Made by a program: the position numbers and the translations under genes. Source: Anisakis pegreffii (Eukaryota > Nematoda > Chromadorea > Rhabditida > Anisakidae). Taken from it: a stretch of 64,000 nt of DNA. The notes below the pieces were generated by a model, which saw only the letters and a list, made by a program, of their open reading frames with translations, was not told the DNA's origin and made no database searches. Position 1 is the stretch's first letter, and every line of letters begins with the position of its first letter. The DNA is taken from positions 1-64,000 of the forward strand of contig JAPYMA010000464.1 in the NCBI GenBank assembly GCA_035041965.1, given 5' to 3'. Of the stretch, positions 51,701 to 63,250 are shown one piece after another.

Positions 51701-54700
51701 TGAGCTTTCATAAACAATGAATATACAGCATCTTGACTCTCTGAAAAATGAGTTGCTTTTTGGACGGCGTAACAAGAAGAAAAGCTGCAAGGGATTCAAT
51801 AATCGCTCAATCAAGCCATACATGTATATTCAATACGAATATCCACCCATGTAATAATCCGAACGAAAACTTCAAAGATGTGATCAAAAGGACAAGACAG
51901 TTGCAATTGCACGACTGCAATGGATTCAAGCATGGAAGTCACTCAAAATATACTTCATTTAACGATTCATAACATTCCATTGATTTGTAATCGTAATGAA
52001 CACTATTCGAGACAAAACAAACCGAAAATAATTCTGTTGATCTCGGGCAAATAGCTGCCTCCGATCGGCGAGAAGGCCGGCGAACCATCCCAAGAATTGT
52101 TCAGAAATGAACTCTAAAATCGAAAATGGGATAAAAATACGAGTGAAAGAATGAAACGAATCAACTACTCACTTTGGTCTAGCACCGTATGCCATCCCTC
52201 AAAGTCGTACACTGTCGAAGGTGGATGACGAACGACCGAGAATCGTGAGGATCGCGTTGATTTGAAGGGTGAATAACGATTTGCATTCAGAATGGAACCG
52301 CGTAAGAAGCCTCTAAGTGCGGGCACCGTTACCGATGAAGACGCTACACTTGTACCAAGTAAGGTGGTCGGTGGCTGCGCACTTATGCTTCGACTTCGAT
52401 GATGATGATCGCGAAGATTCGCCAGATCACCCGTTTCTGCATATCCAGTCGTACGTGGCTGGATGGACGATTTCTTCGGTACTTTCAACCCATCTTTGGC
52501 GTTTTTATTAGGTTTAGTTGGATCGGTGATTATCACTTGCTCAACGTCTACTGATAACTGATGAAGTCTTAGGATCACCTCATGCCCTGGTTTTATACGT
52601 ACACGTGCTAGCTGACCATCCACATATTTTGGACTTTGTTGAGCATTACTAAGCGATGTTTTCGGTGAACTCGGACTAGAGACTGATGAGGATGAGGATG
52701 CATCTGCGGGTGAGATGGCTGCGGACGCTTTCTTAGGCGGACTGTTGGTGTCTCCGTTGCTGGATGAATGATGATGGAATGCGGCAAAGATTTTGTGTTT
52801 CTCTTTGAAAGAAGTCTTCCGGGAGGTTGACGGAGACGACGGCGGCTGAAGGGTATTATTCGCTTCATCGCTGTGATTCGGAGAGGATAGCGAGTGCCTT
52901 TCTTGTGTTTGTTTATCATTTTGTCGGTGATGACGTTCTTTTCCGATATGGAGTGCTTTCCGTATTGAATTTTTTGCTGCAATCATCCAACCTCGAAATC
53001 GTTCTCAACGATTCAACAACATTCATTCATCCAAATCGACCTTATTCCACAACTAGTGTCACCGTGATGAAGACGGAAATCAACCGATTCAATCAGATCA
53101 AATATTGGTCACTGTTGCTTCGATCGATCAATTCACTTCCGATAAATTATTCGTTGTCGCTAATTTTTATCGGTTTATCTCCTATTTTATTTATATCTTC
53201 TTTCATTCGTTCGCAAATAGCCAATGAACGTACTGTAATTAGCCGTTGATCGTTAATTTCAGTTCGATGGAACGACGGTCTCAGAAAAAATATTAGGTGA
53301 CCAGGGCGAGAATCTGATTGATTCGTTATGTATAATCTGTATGAATTGCCGGCAGTGTATGAATTGATGTATCAAGGTAAATACGCCGATAATAGAAGTA
53401 TTCGACAGCGGTTATTTTCTTCGGAATAGTTGTGAAGAGAATACGAAAATAAAGAATGAATTCGTCGTTTAGTCAGTAATTAGCATCCGTGAATGCAACC
53501 GAATTTAAATGCGCTCGTATTAGCAATATTATCACACGATTACTGAAAGAATAAATTGATAAGTGAAAATGTGATGCAAAAAATTGCAGTCAATTGAATA
53601 ATCAGGATTACGCGCAACTATCGATTGCTGTTAATGTCTCGTGAATGAATACGGCAAGCAACTCAAAAGTTGACCGCTGATTATCAGTCTCGTAATCAAT
53701 TTGATGACACAATCGCATCATAGATTTTTATCATATGGTGTATCTTTACTGATAAAATTACTGATTCAAATAATCAGTAATTTATCCACGAAAAAACATT
53801 CACTCAACAAACTCTCTCCCGCAATACGATTGAGAGCAACGAAAGTTTTTTATGGTCGCTGATTCAATCCACAGGGAAGTCAATGTACGTCAGTGGGAAA
53901 TAACTGAGCACAATAGGATAAAACTGTATTAAGGATAATAGCGTTAGTTCAAACATTGCTTCACGATTGCACTTATATTATAGTTACGTTTGCGCATCGT
54001 GCGTAAAAAATTTGACATTTTCTTAAACTAGATTCATATCATTAAGCTACGAGAAAGGAGTTTCCAGCACGATTTTGCTGTATCGTCCAGAGAATGTGCT
54101 GCAACCCTCAAATACATCGAATCAACGAGTACCGAATAAGCAATCTGAGAGTTGATGGCCTAAAACGTGACCAATACGAGTGGTTACACACCACACAATT
54201 ACTATTCCATCGCGGAATTCTAGTTTTGCATTGAAAATTTCCAAGAAATACGAAATTCCAGTGAACTATCTCAGAAAGGCAGCTTCAACCTAGAATGTAT
54301 GATGTTGATCGACTAAAATGTGTGATCTAATGAGATTGAGGAAGATGTGACGGTATTTCTAATGCTCTTGTGCTAGTAGTCACTGCAATTACACCAGTCC
54401 GGATTTTAAAGACAGATCGAAAGTGAAATAAAGTCGAATCAGAAATGAAACGAAGGCGGGACACTGCAGTCATGCTTTATCGTAAAAACAATTAATTTCT
54501 CTATTCAAATAATCAATAATTTTATGCACAAAAAACTGAACGCACTGAATGAACGAAACAAGAAACGACCGTTTCGCATCGATGAAAGAACCACAGAATG
54601 GTTGGTGGGTGATAAGCGCTGAATTTGAGAGAATGAAGCGAAATGAAGGAAGTGAGAGCAGAATCAATATACGAATTCAAACTATTGAATAAACAACACA

Positions 54701-55640
54701 CACTAAAAAATTCATTAATCATCGAATTAATTTCGAAACTGTTGTTAACGGGAAAAAAGAGAATTTAGATGAATGACGCTAATCTAATGAAATATTATCG
54801 ATGCTTGGTTAGATGAAACTGAAGACTGGCATCGTGCTCATTGGATTGAAGGATGAAAGTGAGAAAAGTGGTGAAATGCGATAAGAGACACACAAGTGCA
54901 TGAAGAATTGTTTGCGAAACGGTTGTGAATTTTGTTGAAAAAATAAGAAATAAAACTTAATTTTGATGAGGGCTTCTTCACAATTCTACTGAAAGTAAAC
55001 TAAAACAGAGCGAAGCTGACTGACGTCATAAGAGAATCGTTTCACTTATCATAAACACCAATTTATTTTTCACGCACATAAAACTCTTCACAGAAAGACG
55101 ATATATCATATACTAAATACTAAATATACATTTAAATTGTTGATGTAAAAGAATCTATTGTGACGTTATGCTAACTTAGCAATTTCTCAGTTAAATAAAC
55201 CACTTATGACACAGCGAAAGCCGATATACGTATTGGTGAAAATAGTCAAAAAAAAAAGAACGCAAACAACAATCCAATATGAAAATACTAGCATAATCCA
55301 TTCCGATACGATCGTTGCTTTCTCTTTTTGTTGAAATAATTCGTAAACAATCAAACTTTGACTTAAAACTATAACAATGAATTGCTCTACTAATTAGAAG
55401 TTTTGAACGAAATGGAAAGATGAGCAATCGACACATAAAACAAGTGTGAACGAAAAACAGATCCACAATTATCAAGGTCACTCACATGATCACCACTGCG
55501 CACCAGCAATATGCAACAACCAACATAACCATATGGAAAAAACACAGCTCTATTCAAAAATATAAATTTATTTACTCACCACAGTCAGATACGATATTAG
55601 TCGTTAAAAAAGTGCCTTGAAAGGTTTTCGCTTCAAGTGA
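48782..55640 (-). CDS. AMP-activated protein kinase gamma subunit, long isoform
   Basis: Minus-strand exons: 55580-55640, 52173-52976, 52023-52113, 51640-51740, 51258-51379, 50444-50572, 50066-50192, 49681-49851, 49442-49546, 49060-49243, 48782-48837, giving about 650 residues. The large exon encodes a Ser/Pro-rich disordered extension, as in long gamma isoforms. The conserved part then reads [26 protein letters not shown] and TITDF (CBS1), [20 protein letters not shown] and ILTHKR (CBS2), [17 protein letters not shown] and [15 protein letters not shown] (CBS3), then VHRLIITD and GIVSLSDIL (CBS4). The two Bateman modules bind AMP, ADP or ATP. The Asp residues of TITDF, KFDVI and SLSDI and the Arg of THKR are the usual ligand-site residues. 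The first coding exon is not certain: 52176-52986 could start at the ATG at 52986, but the gattgcag acceptor there fits in phase with the exon at 55580-55640, so the gene probably begins further right. Confidence 0.93.
53751..53786. repeat. Inverted repeat in the long upstream intron of the AMPK gamma gene
   Basis: Arms 53751-53766 and 53772-53786 pair fully apart from one extra base. Confidence 0.8.
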
Positions 55641-57381
55641 CTGCAAGGAAATGGAATCTATTTGTTAAAGTGCATATATACATATTTCAGTCGAGCATTT
55701 ATTTTGATGTGTGACTGACTACGTCTTTCTGATTTCGATGCAATGCAAAACTTCACCTAAAATTTTTAACAGTTCATTAATAACTAACAGTTCATCGACA
55801 GTACAGAAGGGACTGGAACGCGATGAAATGCGAAGGGAACTTGGCAAATGGTGTTCATTTGAAGCAGTGATCGATTATAGAACGTACCTCTTAAGCTACT
55901 AAAATTTGAATGGCTACTTACGATTAGACAATCTTTTAAAGCGTTGTTATCTTAAATCTTTAAATTATCGGCACGCTACACGTGCACACTCCTACACACA
56001 TATAAATCTTTCGTTTCCTCTCGAACGTTCTGAATTTCATTGATAATTTCGATGACGTTCGACAAAAATTCCCAAAAGATTCTCGCTACTTCGAACGGAA
56101 TAAACGAACGAATCAAATGTTGCGTAATGCATGGAAACGAAAACAGCAAAGTTGACTCGGCTTATTTAAGTCTCACACGACTCGACTTCGCTCAAATATT
56201 CGAAAAAAAAGTTTAAATAGAATTTTTTTAGAGGAAATTAAATTTCTCCACTTTCTGAATTCTGACATGTTTACTGCGACAGCCAAATGAAAAAGTGTGA
56301 AATTGAATAATTGAAAACTCTTCACGATGTTAATTTAACTGAACTTAATTGAACTAATTGAACTTAATTTACTTTCGAAATTCAATTGATTAGCGATAGA
56401 AATTTCGATGTGGAAATAATAATTGAAGAAAAATTCAAAAAAAAATTAAAACGAGAATTAAATATTCTAGCAGCTTTAGAATAATTCGAAGAGATCTGTT
56501 GACGAAATTGAAAATGAGATACTGAGGGAAATAACAATCGAGAATTCATAATGTATTCTTAACAAGTGCAAACATAACTAGTATTTTTTGTCATATTATT
56601 CTCTTGACATAAATTCGACGAATCTTAATGAATGCTATTTTCCCGGATTGAAGGTATTCCCCAGAAATGCTCTGTTTGCATAGGCATTCCTTTCGTAAAT
56701 CTTTCAATACTCTCAAACATTCTCATTGAATTCAGTGAACTGAACGACAAACACCGTTCACAATGATGTCAACGAAAACACACATCCACATACACACACA
56801 CTGATGTCATTCTGCACGCTCTTCCATTGTGAAATGTTGAACGCAAGTAAACCCTTGTCGCAGAAATCAACATGAGCCGAAATATCAAACTCATACCTTT
56901 ACTCAATATGCAACATTTTTCCTCACGCATGTTCATCAAAACTGAGCTTTATTCGGTTCATCCAAAGATGAATCATATCAGTGAAACTAGAACAACAACG
57001 AATCCTTCGTAACAAACGAAGAAGCTAAAGTCGTAAATTCACAGTTCATTTAAACTTCTTTTTTCACTGTTTTTTCTGGAAATAGTCCGCTCGTCCATAT
57101 CATAAAGGGCGAGTAGAATCATTGCGAGGATGGAACGTTCAAAAAATAACGATTACCACATGAACTTTGATTTACTAAATTTGTGCTTGAATGAAGTTTT
57201 GTGTATAATAATTACAGAGCACAAATTTTTCTAGACGATTCACTCAAAAAATCTGCAAAAAAGTACACTAATAAAAACGAACATCAATCGCAAAGCAATC
57301 GTTCAAACGCTCAATGTTCATCCATTCATCACACAAAACACTCAAACTGTTTCACTGCTCATTTCGGTCAAATCATGAGGG

Positions 57382-57404
57382 CACATTAATTCCGGATTAA
57401 TGTG
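57382..57404. repeat. Short perfect inverted repeat
   Basis: The 9-base arms cacattaat (57382-57390) and attaatgtg (57396-57404) flank a 5-base loop. It lies just downstream of a stop codon of an orphan frame and is not evidence of a terminator. Confidence 0.6.
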
Positions 57405-57879
57405 TACGCAAAAATTCTCAACAATAATGGAATAGTGGTGCTGTTATCATCACTGATCACAACAGAGGAAAGTTTGCCGAAAGAAAGTGCAATTGAAAAT
57501 ATTCACAACTGCCTGATACATGAGATGCTTCTCACTCGCATACCGAAAGAAAGCTTCTAGCTGAAGAAAGCGAGAAAAACGTCGCATATTTTGGCGTTAT
57601 TATTCATTGGAATTCTTATCAAAACCATTATGGAATTCTCATCATGAGAATATTTATAGTCTATATCACTCGTTAAAAAATTTATGAAATTTTACTTGAG
57701 CGCATTATTCAATACATCGTCCAACTGATAATAGACACATAAATGATGTGAATGATAACTGATCAATCAATAACGATACACTAAAATCGAGGTTTTCATT
57801 CAGAAATAACGAATAATTTCTATCAAAATATTCACTCGAAAATTCCAAACAAATACGATATAATTCGAATATCGTATTG

Positions 57880-57937
57880 AACCTTCTTTTCAAATGATTA
57901 TTCCATGAATATGAAATAATCGTTTGAAAAGAAGGTT
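57880..57937. repeat. Fold-back inverted repeat, 25-bp arms
   Basis: Arms 57880-57904 and 57913-57937 pair at 23 of 25 positions around an 8-base loop. Confidence 0.85.
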
Positions 57938-58680
57938 TAAAAAATCGATTTCTTATTAAGAAAAGACGGCGCACTTCAAACGAAAAACAACCACGAACGC
58001 TTCTCATTAATAATATTTCAGAGGCACGATTGATCTTTTCCATGAATATAATCACAGTCACAGACCATCTCTAATTATCGAACGCATCAATCAGCAGTTA
58101 TATTTTGCCGATTTCATGACGCACCTTTTTCCTTTTCCTCACACAATCCCATTCAATCACTCGTCTTCAATTTCTACTACGTCCATCCAATCATAACTAC
58201 GGATCATCAAGAACATGAGTTAACCTTGCAGCTATTATTAACTACTGTTCAAAGTGTAACTATCCCGCAGCAGCTGATCTATAAGCCACGAAGTCCGTTT
58301 GAGAATGGACTGGATTCGAAAGGCAACTGGTACACCATGAGGGATACGCTTAAATCAAAGTCAAAACGAACTCATGCCAAAAGGAATGAATCATCAAGGC
58401 TTATTACTGATATCGTTGTTATCTTCAGAAGTACTTCGCGATATCACAAGAACATGCCAGCACCAAAAATCATCCACCGCAGGCAACGATGAACGAATGA
58501 ACGGATATACTCCTCATCTGTTTACATGACATTTCAATCCTTCTTCCAAAAAATCGTTTGCTAACAAATCAGAAGAAGAGAAATTTTCTCAACCGAAACG
58601 CTCCTCAACAAGCAAAAAATAGCGACCGACGACCGGGGAGATCGGAATTCATATTTTCAACTGAATCAAAACAAAAGAGA

Positions 58681-58800
58681 CAATTCAACGGAAAACTTTC
58701 GAAAGAAATTAATTTCTTTCGAATGTTTTCCGTTGAATTTTCGAGTAATTAACATTAACAGAATAATTAACATTCGAATTTCGAATGTTAATTACTCTCA
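58681..58800. repeat. Palindrome cluster
   Basis: 58681-58740 is a 60-base near-perfect palindrome with no loop (28 of 30 pairs). It is followed at once by 58764-58778 / 58780-58794, a perfect 15-bp inverted repeat with a one-base spacer. A further 14-base word at 58743-58756 also pairs exactly with 58785-58798, so two alternative hairpins compete. No gene overlaps it. Confidence 0.9.
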
Positions 58801-59520
58801 GCAGGAGTTCAACGAAGAGATCGATGCTCACAATCAGGTGAGAGCAAACGGAGTGGTTGTGTTCACCATATGATGACGCTTAATGTCAACAAAATTGCAA
58901 CAGCTGATTAATACACCAAAATACGTAAGGATAAGACAGAAGAAAGAGATTGACGATGAAAGAACGTAGCTAATGATGATTGGGAGTGCGTTAGCTGACT
59001 TCTGAATTGTAAACAATTGTGATTAGTTGCGGTGAAAATCTGTTCAGATAACAACATCTTTCATCGGTCACGTCACATATAAGAGCTTGAACGAAGTGAT
59101 GATTCCTTGAGTACACCACGATTATCATAATCAACATGGACATTTGAAGCGCTGTTTATCAACTGTCCTCATTAGAGTCGTTTGTTCAAATTAAGCTTTC
59201 AGATTCAAACAGATTCCATCCAAATATTTCCCATTGAAGTAAACACACACAAACTGTCAAAGAATGCAAAAAACACACTTCAACGGAACAGCTCAATTGG
59301 AGACTTCAAAAGATGCCAAATTTACTTTAAAAGAAAAAAATTCATTTCTTTCTCGGTCACTTTCTCATCAAAACCTTTAATTCAAAAGGATGTGTTTTCA
59401 AATGAAAACAAAATCATTTTTATTTGATTACCGATAATTTTTTGATTTCCATACAAACAGAAAGTAATTTGATGATGAAAATGATCAAACGGGAGTGACA
59501 ATAATGCAATCACTTTAAAA

Positions 59521-59536
59521 AACGAACGAACGAACA
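59521..59536. repeat. AACG tetranucleotide microsatellite
   Basis: Four tandem units in non-coding sequence. Confidence 0.7.
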
Positions 59537-59690
59537 CTAAGATTAGTTTCGTTGATGGACATGAAACAAGCTTTCAAAAATCAGCAAGTAATCGATAGTA
59601 CAGAAAAAAAGCAGATGAAAATTTATTCATAAGGCACGTGCAATTTTCTGAAAAAAATTCTAAAAATCTTATTTTCTAAAAAAATCTGTT

Positions 59691-59723
59691 TGGGTACCAA
59701 TTAATGCAAATGACTGGTACCCA
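59691..59723. repeat. Inverted repeat with GGTACC-containing arms
   Basis: The 9-base arms tgggtacca (59691-59699) and tggtaccca (59715-59723) are exact complements around a 15-base loop. Confidence 0.7.
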
Positions 59724-62469
59724 TACAAAATGATGGGAAATTTTCGAGAGGAGATTTCATTGCTGAAGTGAACGCAATTAATATGAGAATTGAGTGAATG
59801 AAACGCAAAACGACAGATTCGCATCTGCACGAACGAATTATTGACTTCAATGAAATTTTCAAAGAAACGACTTGTGATAACGTTTCGATTCCGTAAACAA
59901 CAAAAAAAAAGAGTGCAAACATTCGAAACGAAGAGTACGAGAATAATTAGTTGAAAAGGTTGCCTTATCGCTCTGTACCACAAAATTTATTTTCCCACAG
60001 CATCAAGCCACAATCTTGTGCTTTTATCAGGAGACGCTTGGTTGCGTTCAGCAAACATTTTATAGCAGTTTAGGCGGTGTGATGATTAAAAATCAGATTC
60101 ATCACACTCCAAACAGCAATCGTTAGAAACCTAGCCAGAGAAAAAATGTTGAGCTCTCAATCTGAGACTCTAACCAATTGCAATTAACGACAAGAGGAAA
60201 TAAATGAAAAAAAAAACTTTCGAAGTTCAGTGCAGAAAAACTCGCTATATAAAGTTCGCCAAGCAAACCGAAGCACTTAACTGAAAAAGAATTTTTCTAA
60301 AAAAATAACAACAATGGTAAATACGAGAATAAAAATGAGGTAAGATTGCGCAAATATTGACAGACGCTCATTGCTATTAATCAGCAAAAAGGAATCATAA
60401 CAAAAGTGCAAATTCGGCTCGGCTGATAGCAAATAAGTATAATATAAATGCACAATACTGTAAGAATATTATGTAATAGGTAAACACGATGACGACATGT
60501 GTGGCAATGAAGAGTCGATTGAAAGTGCAGAACGACTGCTGAAAACAACTAAAATTGGAGAATTCTTGTGAAATTTTCAATAAAATTTTCATTATGGAAG
60601 CGATAGCATCGAAAAAGTTTTGTGGGCTTGATAATGAAATTTCATCACTTTTCCTAGATTTGTTTACGCAATTGCGCATCGACACAGGCCAAAAAATATA
60701 CTTCCATCATTCCAAAACATATATTGAGCAACAAGGTTTTGCATGATTCACCTCTTCGAATGATATCAAAAGAAAGTTATTATCCAAGCGATCAATGAAC
60801 ACTGCAAACAATCCAATCTAATACCCTGCACAGGCACAATAAATGAATGCAGGATTAATGGTTTGTAGGTGCAGATGTTGAGAGCAGAATGAATGTGCAG
60901 ATAACTTACAAATAAAAACCGACTAATAATCCCTTTTAATGACAGCTGGAAGTGTGGGAATTTGATAGAGAGCACAAGCAAATGCGATCAAAACTAAAAA
61001 ACAAACCATCCAATAATGAATTTTTAAACCCAAGATTACGAATACACCGTTCAACTGATGTGGTGTTTTCATTGTTTTATACGCACAAAGATTATCGCAG
61101 CGTATCGTCTCAGTTGAGTTGACACAAAAATTCCTCGTTGCTTTGTGCGAATTAAACGTTCGTTTTTGTACAAACAAAGAAGAACGTCTGATAAGGCATC
61201 ATTATTCACGCATCGACTTCCTTGTAAAAATATTAAAATTTGATAAACGGAATTGATAACACTGGTGAAAATCGAGGAAATGAAGGGGGACTGATGAGAG
61301 CTTGATGGAGCGCATGGAAAAATCTGGAGCACACCAGCTGGAAACAGACATAAATGAATAATCAAACATGGACGGCAACGAATAATGTGGACGGACCAAT
61401 AATTGTGTTCAAAGGTAACTAGTTATTCAGCACAAACAACTTTACCGTCTGAATGAATGAATGAACAATCAAATATATGTTTTATGGCCATAATAAATAA
61501 TATCACATCACTGAAAGTACACAACATGAATGTGTGTTTTCAGTCAATAGATTAGTATTGCTCATGGTAATCGGTTCGTTGTTGGAACAGATTAATTGCC
61601 AAGCAATCCACCGGTCACAACGTGCAAAAACGCCGTTCTCTCAGAAGACCGACTGGTCTACACGTCAAACGGTGAAAAAGTAAAGTAAGATACAGACAAA
61701 CGGTAAGGAGAAATCAGAATTGTTTACGATAAGAAACACCAGAATGCGAACGGAATCTGGAAAATCTTATTGTCAGTACTTCCTTATAAAACTACAAACG
61801 CCCTCGTTAGTTTTGACTATTCGACCATAGGGGCAGTCGACCTTATGACTGGTCGAATCTTTGGTGGTTCTCCTTTAACGACTGACGACATGACCGAGCC
61901 TCGTTTCTCATTTATTTTGGCATATTCTGATGATGTAACTGAATGTTGATGGCACTTTACACGTTCAGCGAAGTCAATAAACCAGACTTATTCGGGCATT
62001 TCTGAGGCAAAAAATAAAGTTGTAATGAGGTAGTGAACGTGATGAAGAGAGAAATAATGATGAGACGACAAAAACAATTAGTTACAATTAATTTAGATCA
62101 ATGAGCAATTTGAAATACCAGTTTGTTGTGAACATTCAACGTACTTACTTAGAACACATACCTTGTGAACATAGTAACGAAACAACTCAGTAATTCCAAT
62201 GAATCCATCATTCACGTATATATGGCTTTGCTTTATACTTCATCAAAGACTTTCTCTCCGGAAAACTTTTTTCGAAAAATCGCAACTCTACGATATCATT
62301 ATAAGTATGTTCACCGATGCTCAACTACTTAGCACTGTTCGTGTCAATTCTCATAATCATCAGTCGTTTTCATCGTCAAAAATGGTTCTTATATTCTGTT
62401 TCAACATTCTTCTTTCTTCGATTCTTTTCGCTCAATTGTTGCCTAGCAAATTGCTACAGATAGTGTTCG

Positions 62470-62680
62470 TCGAGTATCGAAGTCCGCGAAGTGGACCCTC
62501 TTTCTCGACAATTTTGGTCTCCGAGTTTTTGATCGGAGTCCCTCCCCTCCCCCGAGAAATCCTTCCCCGCGGTAACCCCCTGTGACTCGTTTACTAATTG
62601 TTTTGCCGGGTCCCCACTTCGGGTCCACGTTGCTCTCCAACGGAGTGCCCTTCCCCGGTCAAAGAGTTGCTTCCTGATGA
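62470..62680. repeat. GC-rich island, probable decayed repeat
   Basis: A stretch with C-runs (ccctcccctccccc) and inverted words (gggtccccactt / cgggtccacg) in otherwise AT-rich DNA. Open frames on the minus strand are low-complexity Gly/Arg-rich and not recognisable. It resembles the 9541-9830 island in composition. Confidence 0.4.
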
Positions 62681-63210
62681 ACAATAGTTAGAGAAATTTA
62701 TGAGATAGCTGGAAAATGCGTATAAAGTTTGCATGAACGGAGGAGATCAACTTGACGATTCTTCAACAACGAAACAACTGGAATTAGCATTTTAGAAAAA
62801 CAAAAATTTATAAATGACGCAAAAAATAAATGTGAGGCAATGAGATAATCAGATTAATCAGATCAGATAATTAATCGAGAAGAAAAGAATCTAAAAGACC
62901 GCTGCATAGAAAAGCTTGTCGTCATACAATCATTCATTCACACCGCCAGCTATACACCAATATAATGCTCCATACTCAAACGAATAAGCATGCTTCGAAC
63001 AGTCTCTCTTTCCGAATCAAAAACAAGCGCTAATCAGTGCCTTATCACCTTACAACTCAAAATTTCGCTCGTAAACGGCATTTTCAAATGCGATTCTTTC
63101 ATTTTCGTATTATTACCTTCTTTATACTTCATTATTAATATGTTCTATGGTTATGGCATCGTTCCTTTACAAGCGCAAAACGCCTATCAGTCATCATGAA
63201 GCGAACGAAA

Positions 63211-63250
63211 TCTCATAATACGAGCATAGAGAAGTCTCATAATACGAGCA
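63211..63250 (+). repeat. Short direct duplication, 24-base offset
   Basis: The 16-mer at 63211-63226 recurs exactly at 63235-63250. Confidence 0.85.

Noticed and set aside
52827..53249. 140-codon plus-strand open frame
   Set aside because: Antisense to the large AMPK gamma exon and its upstream intron, with no recognisable motif.
58226..58492. Plus-strand open frame preceded by ttgcag
   Set aside because: It is partly protein-like, but no donor, start codon or family similarity supports it as an exon.
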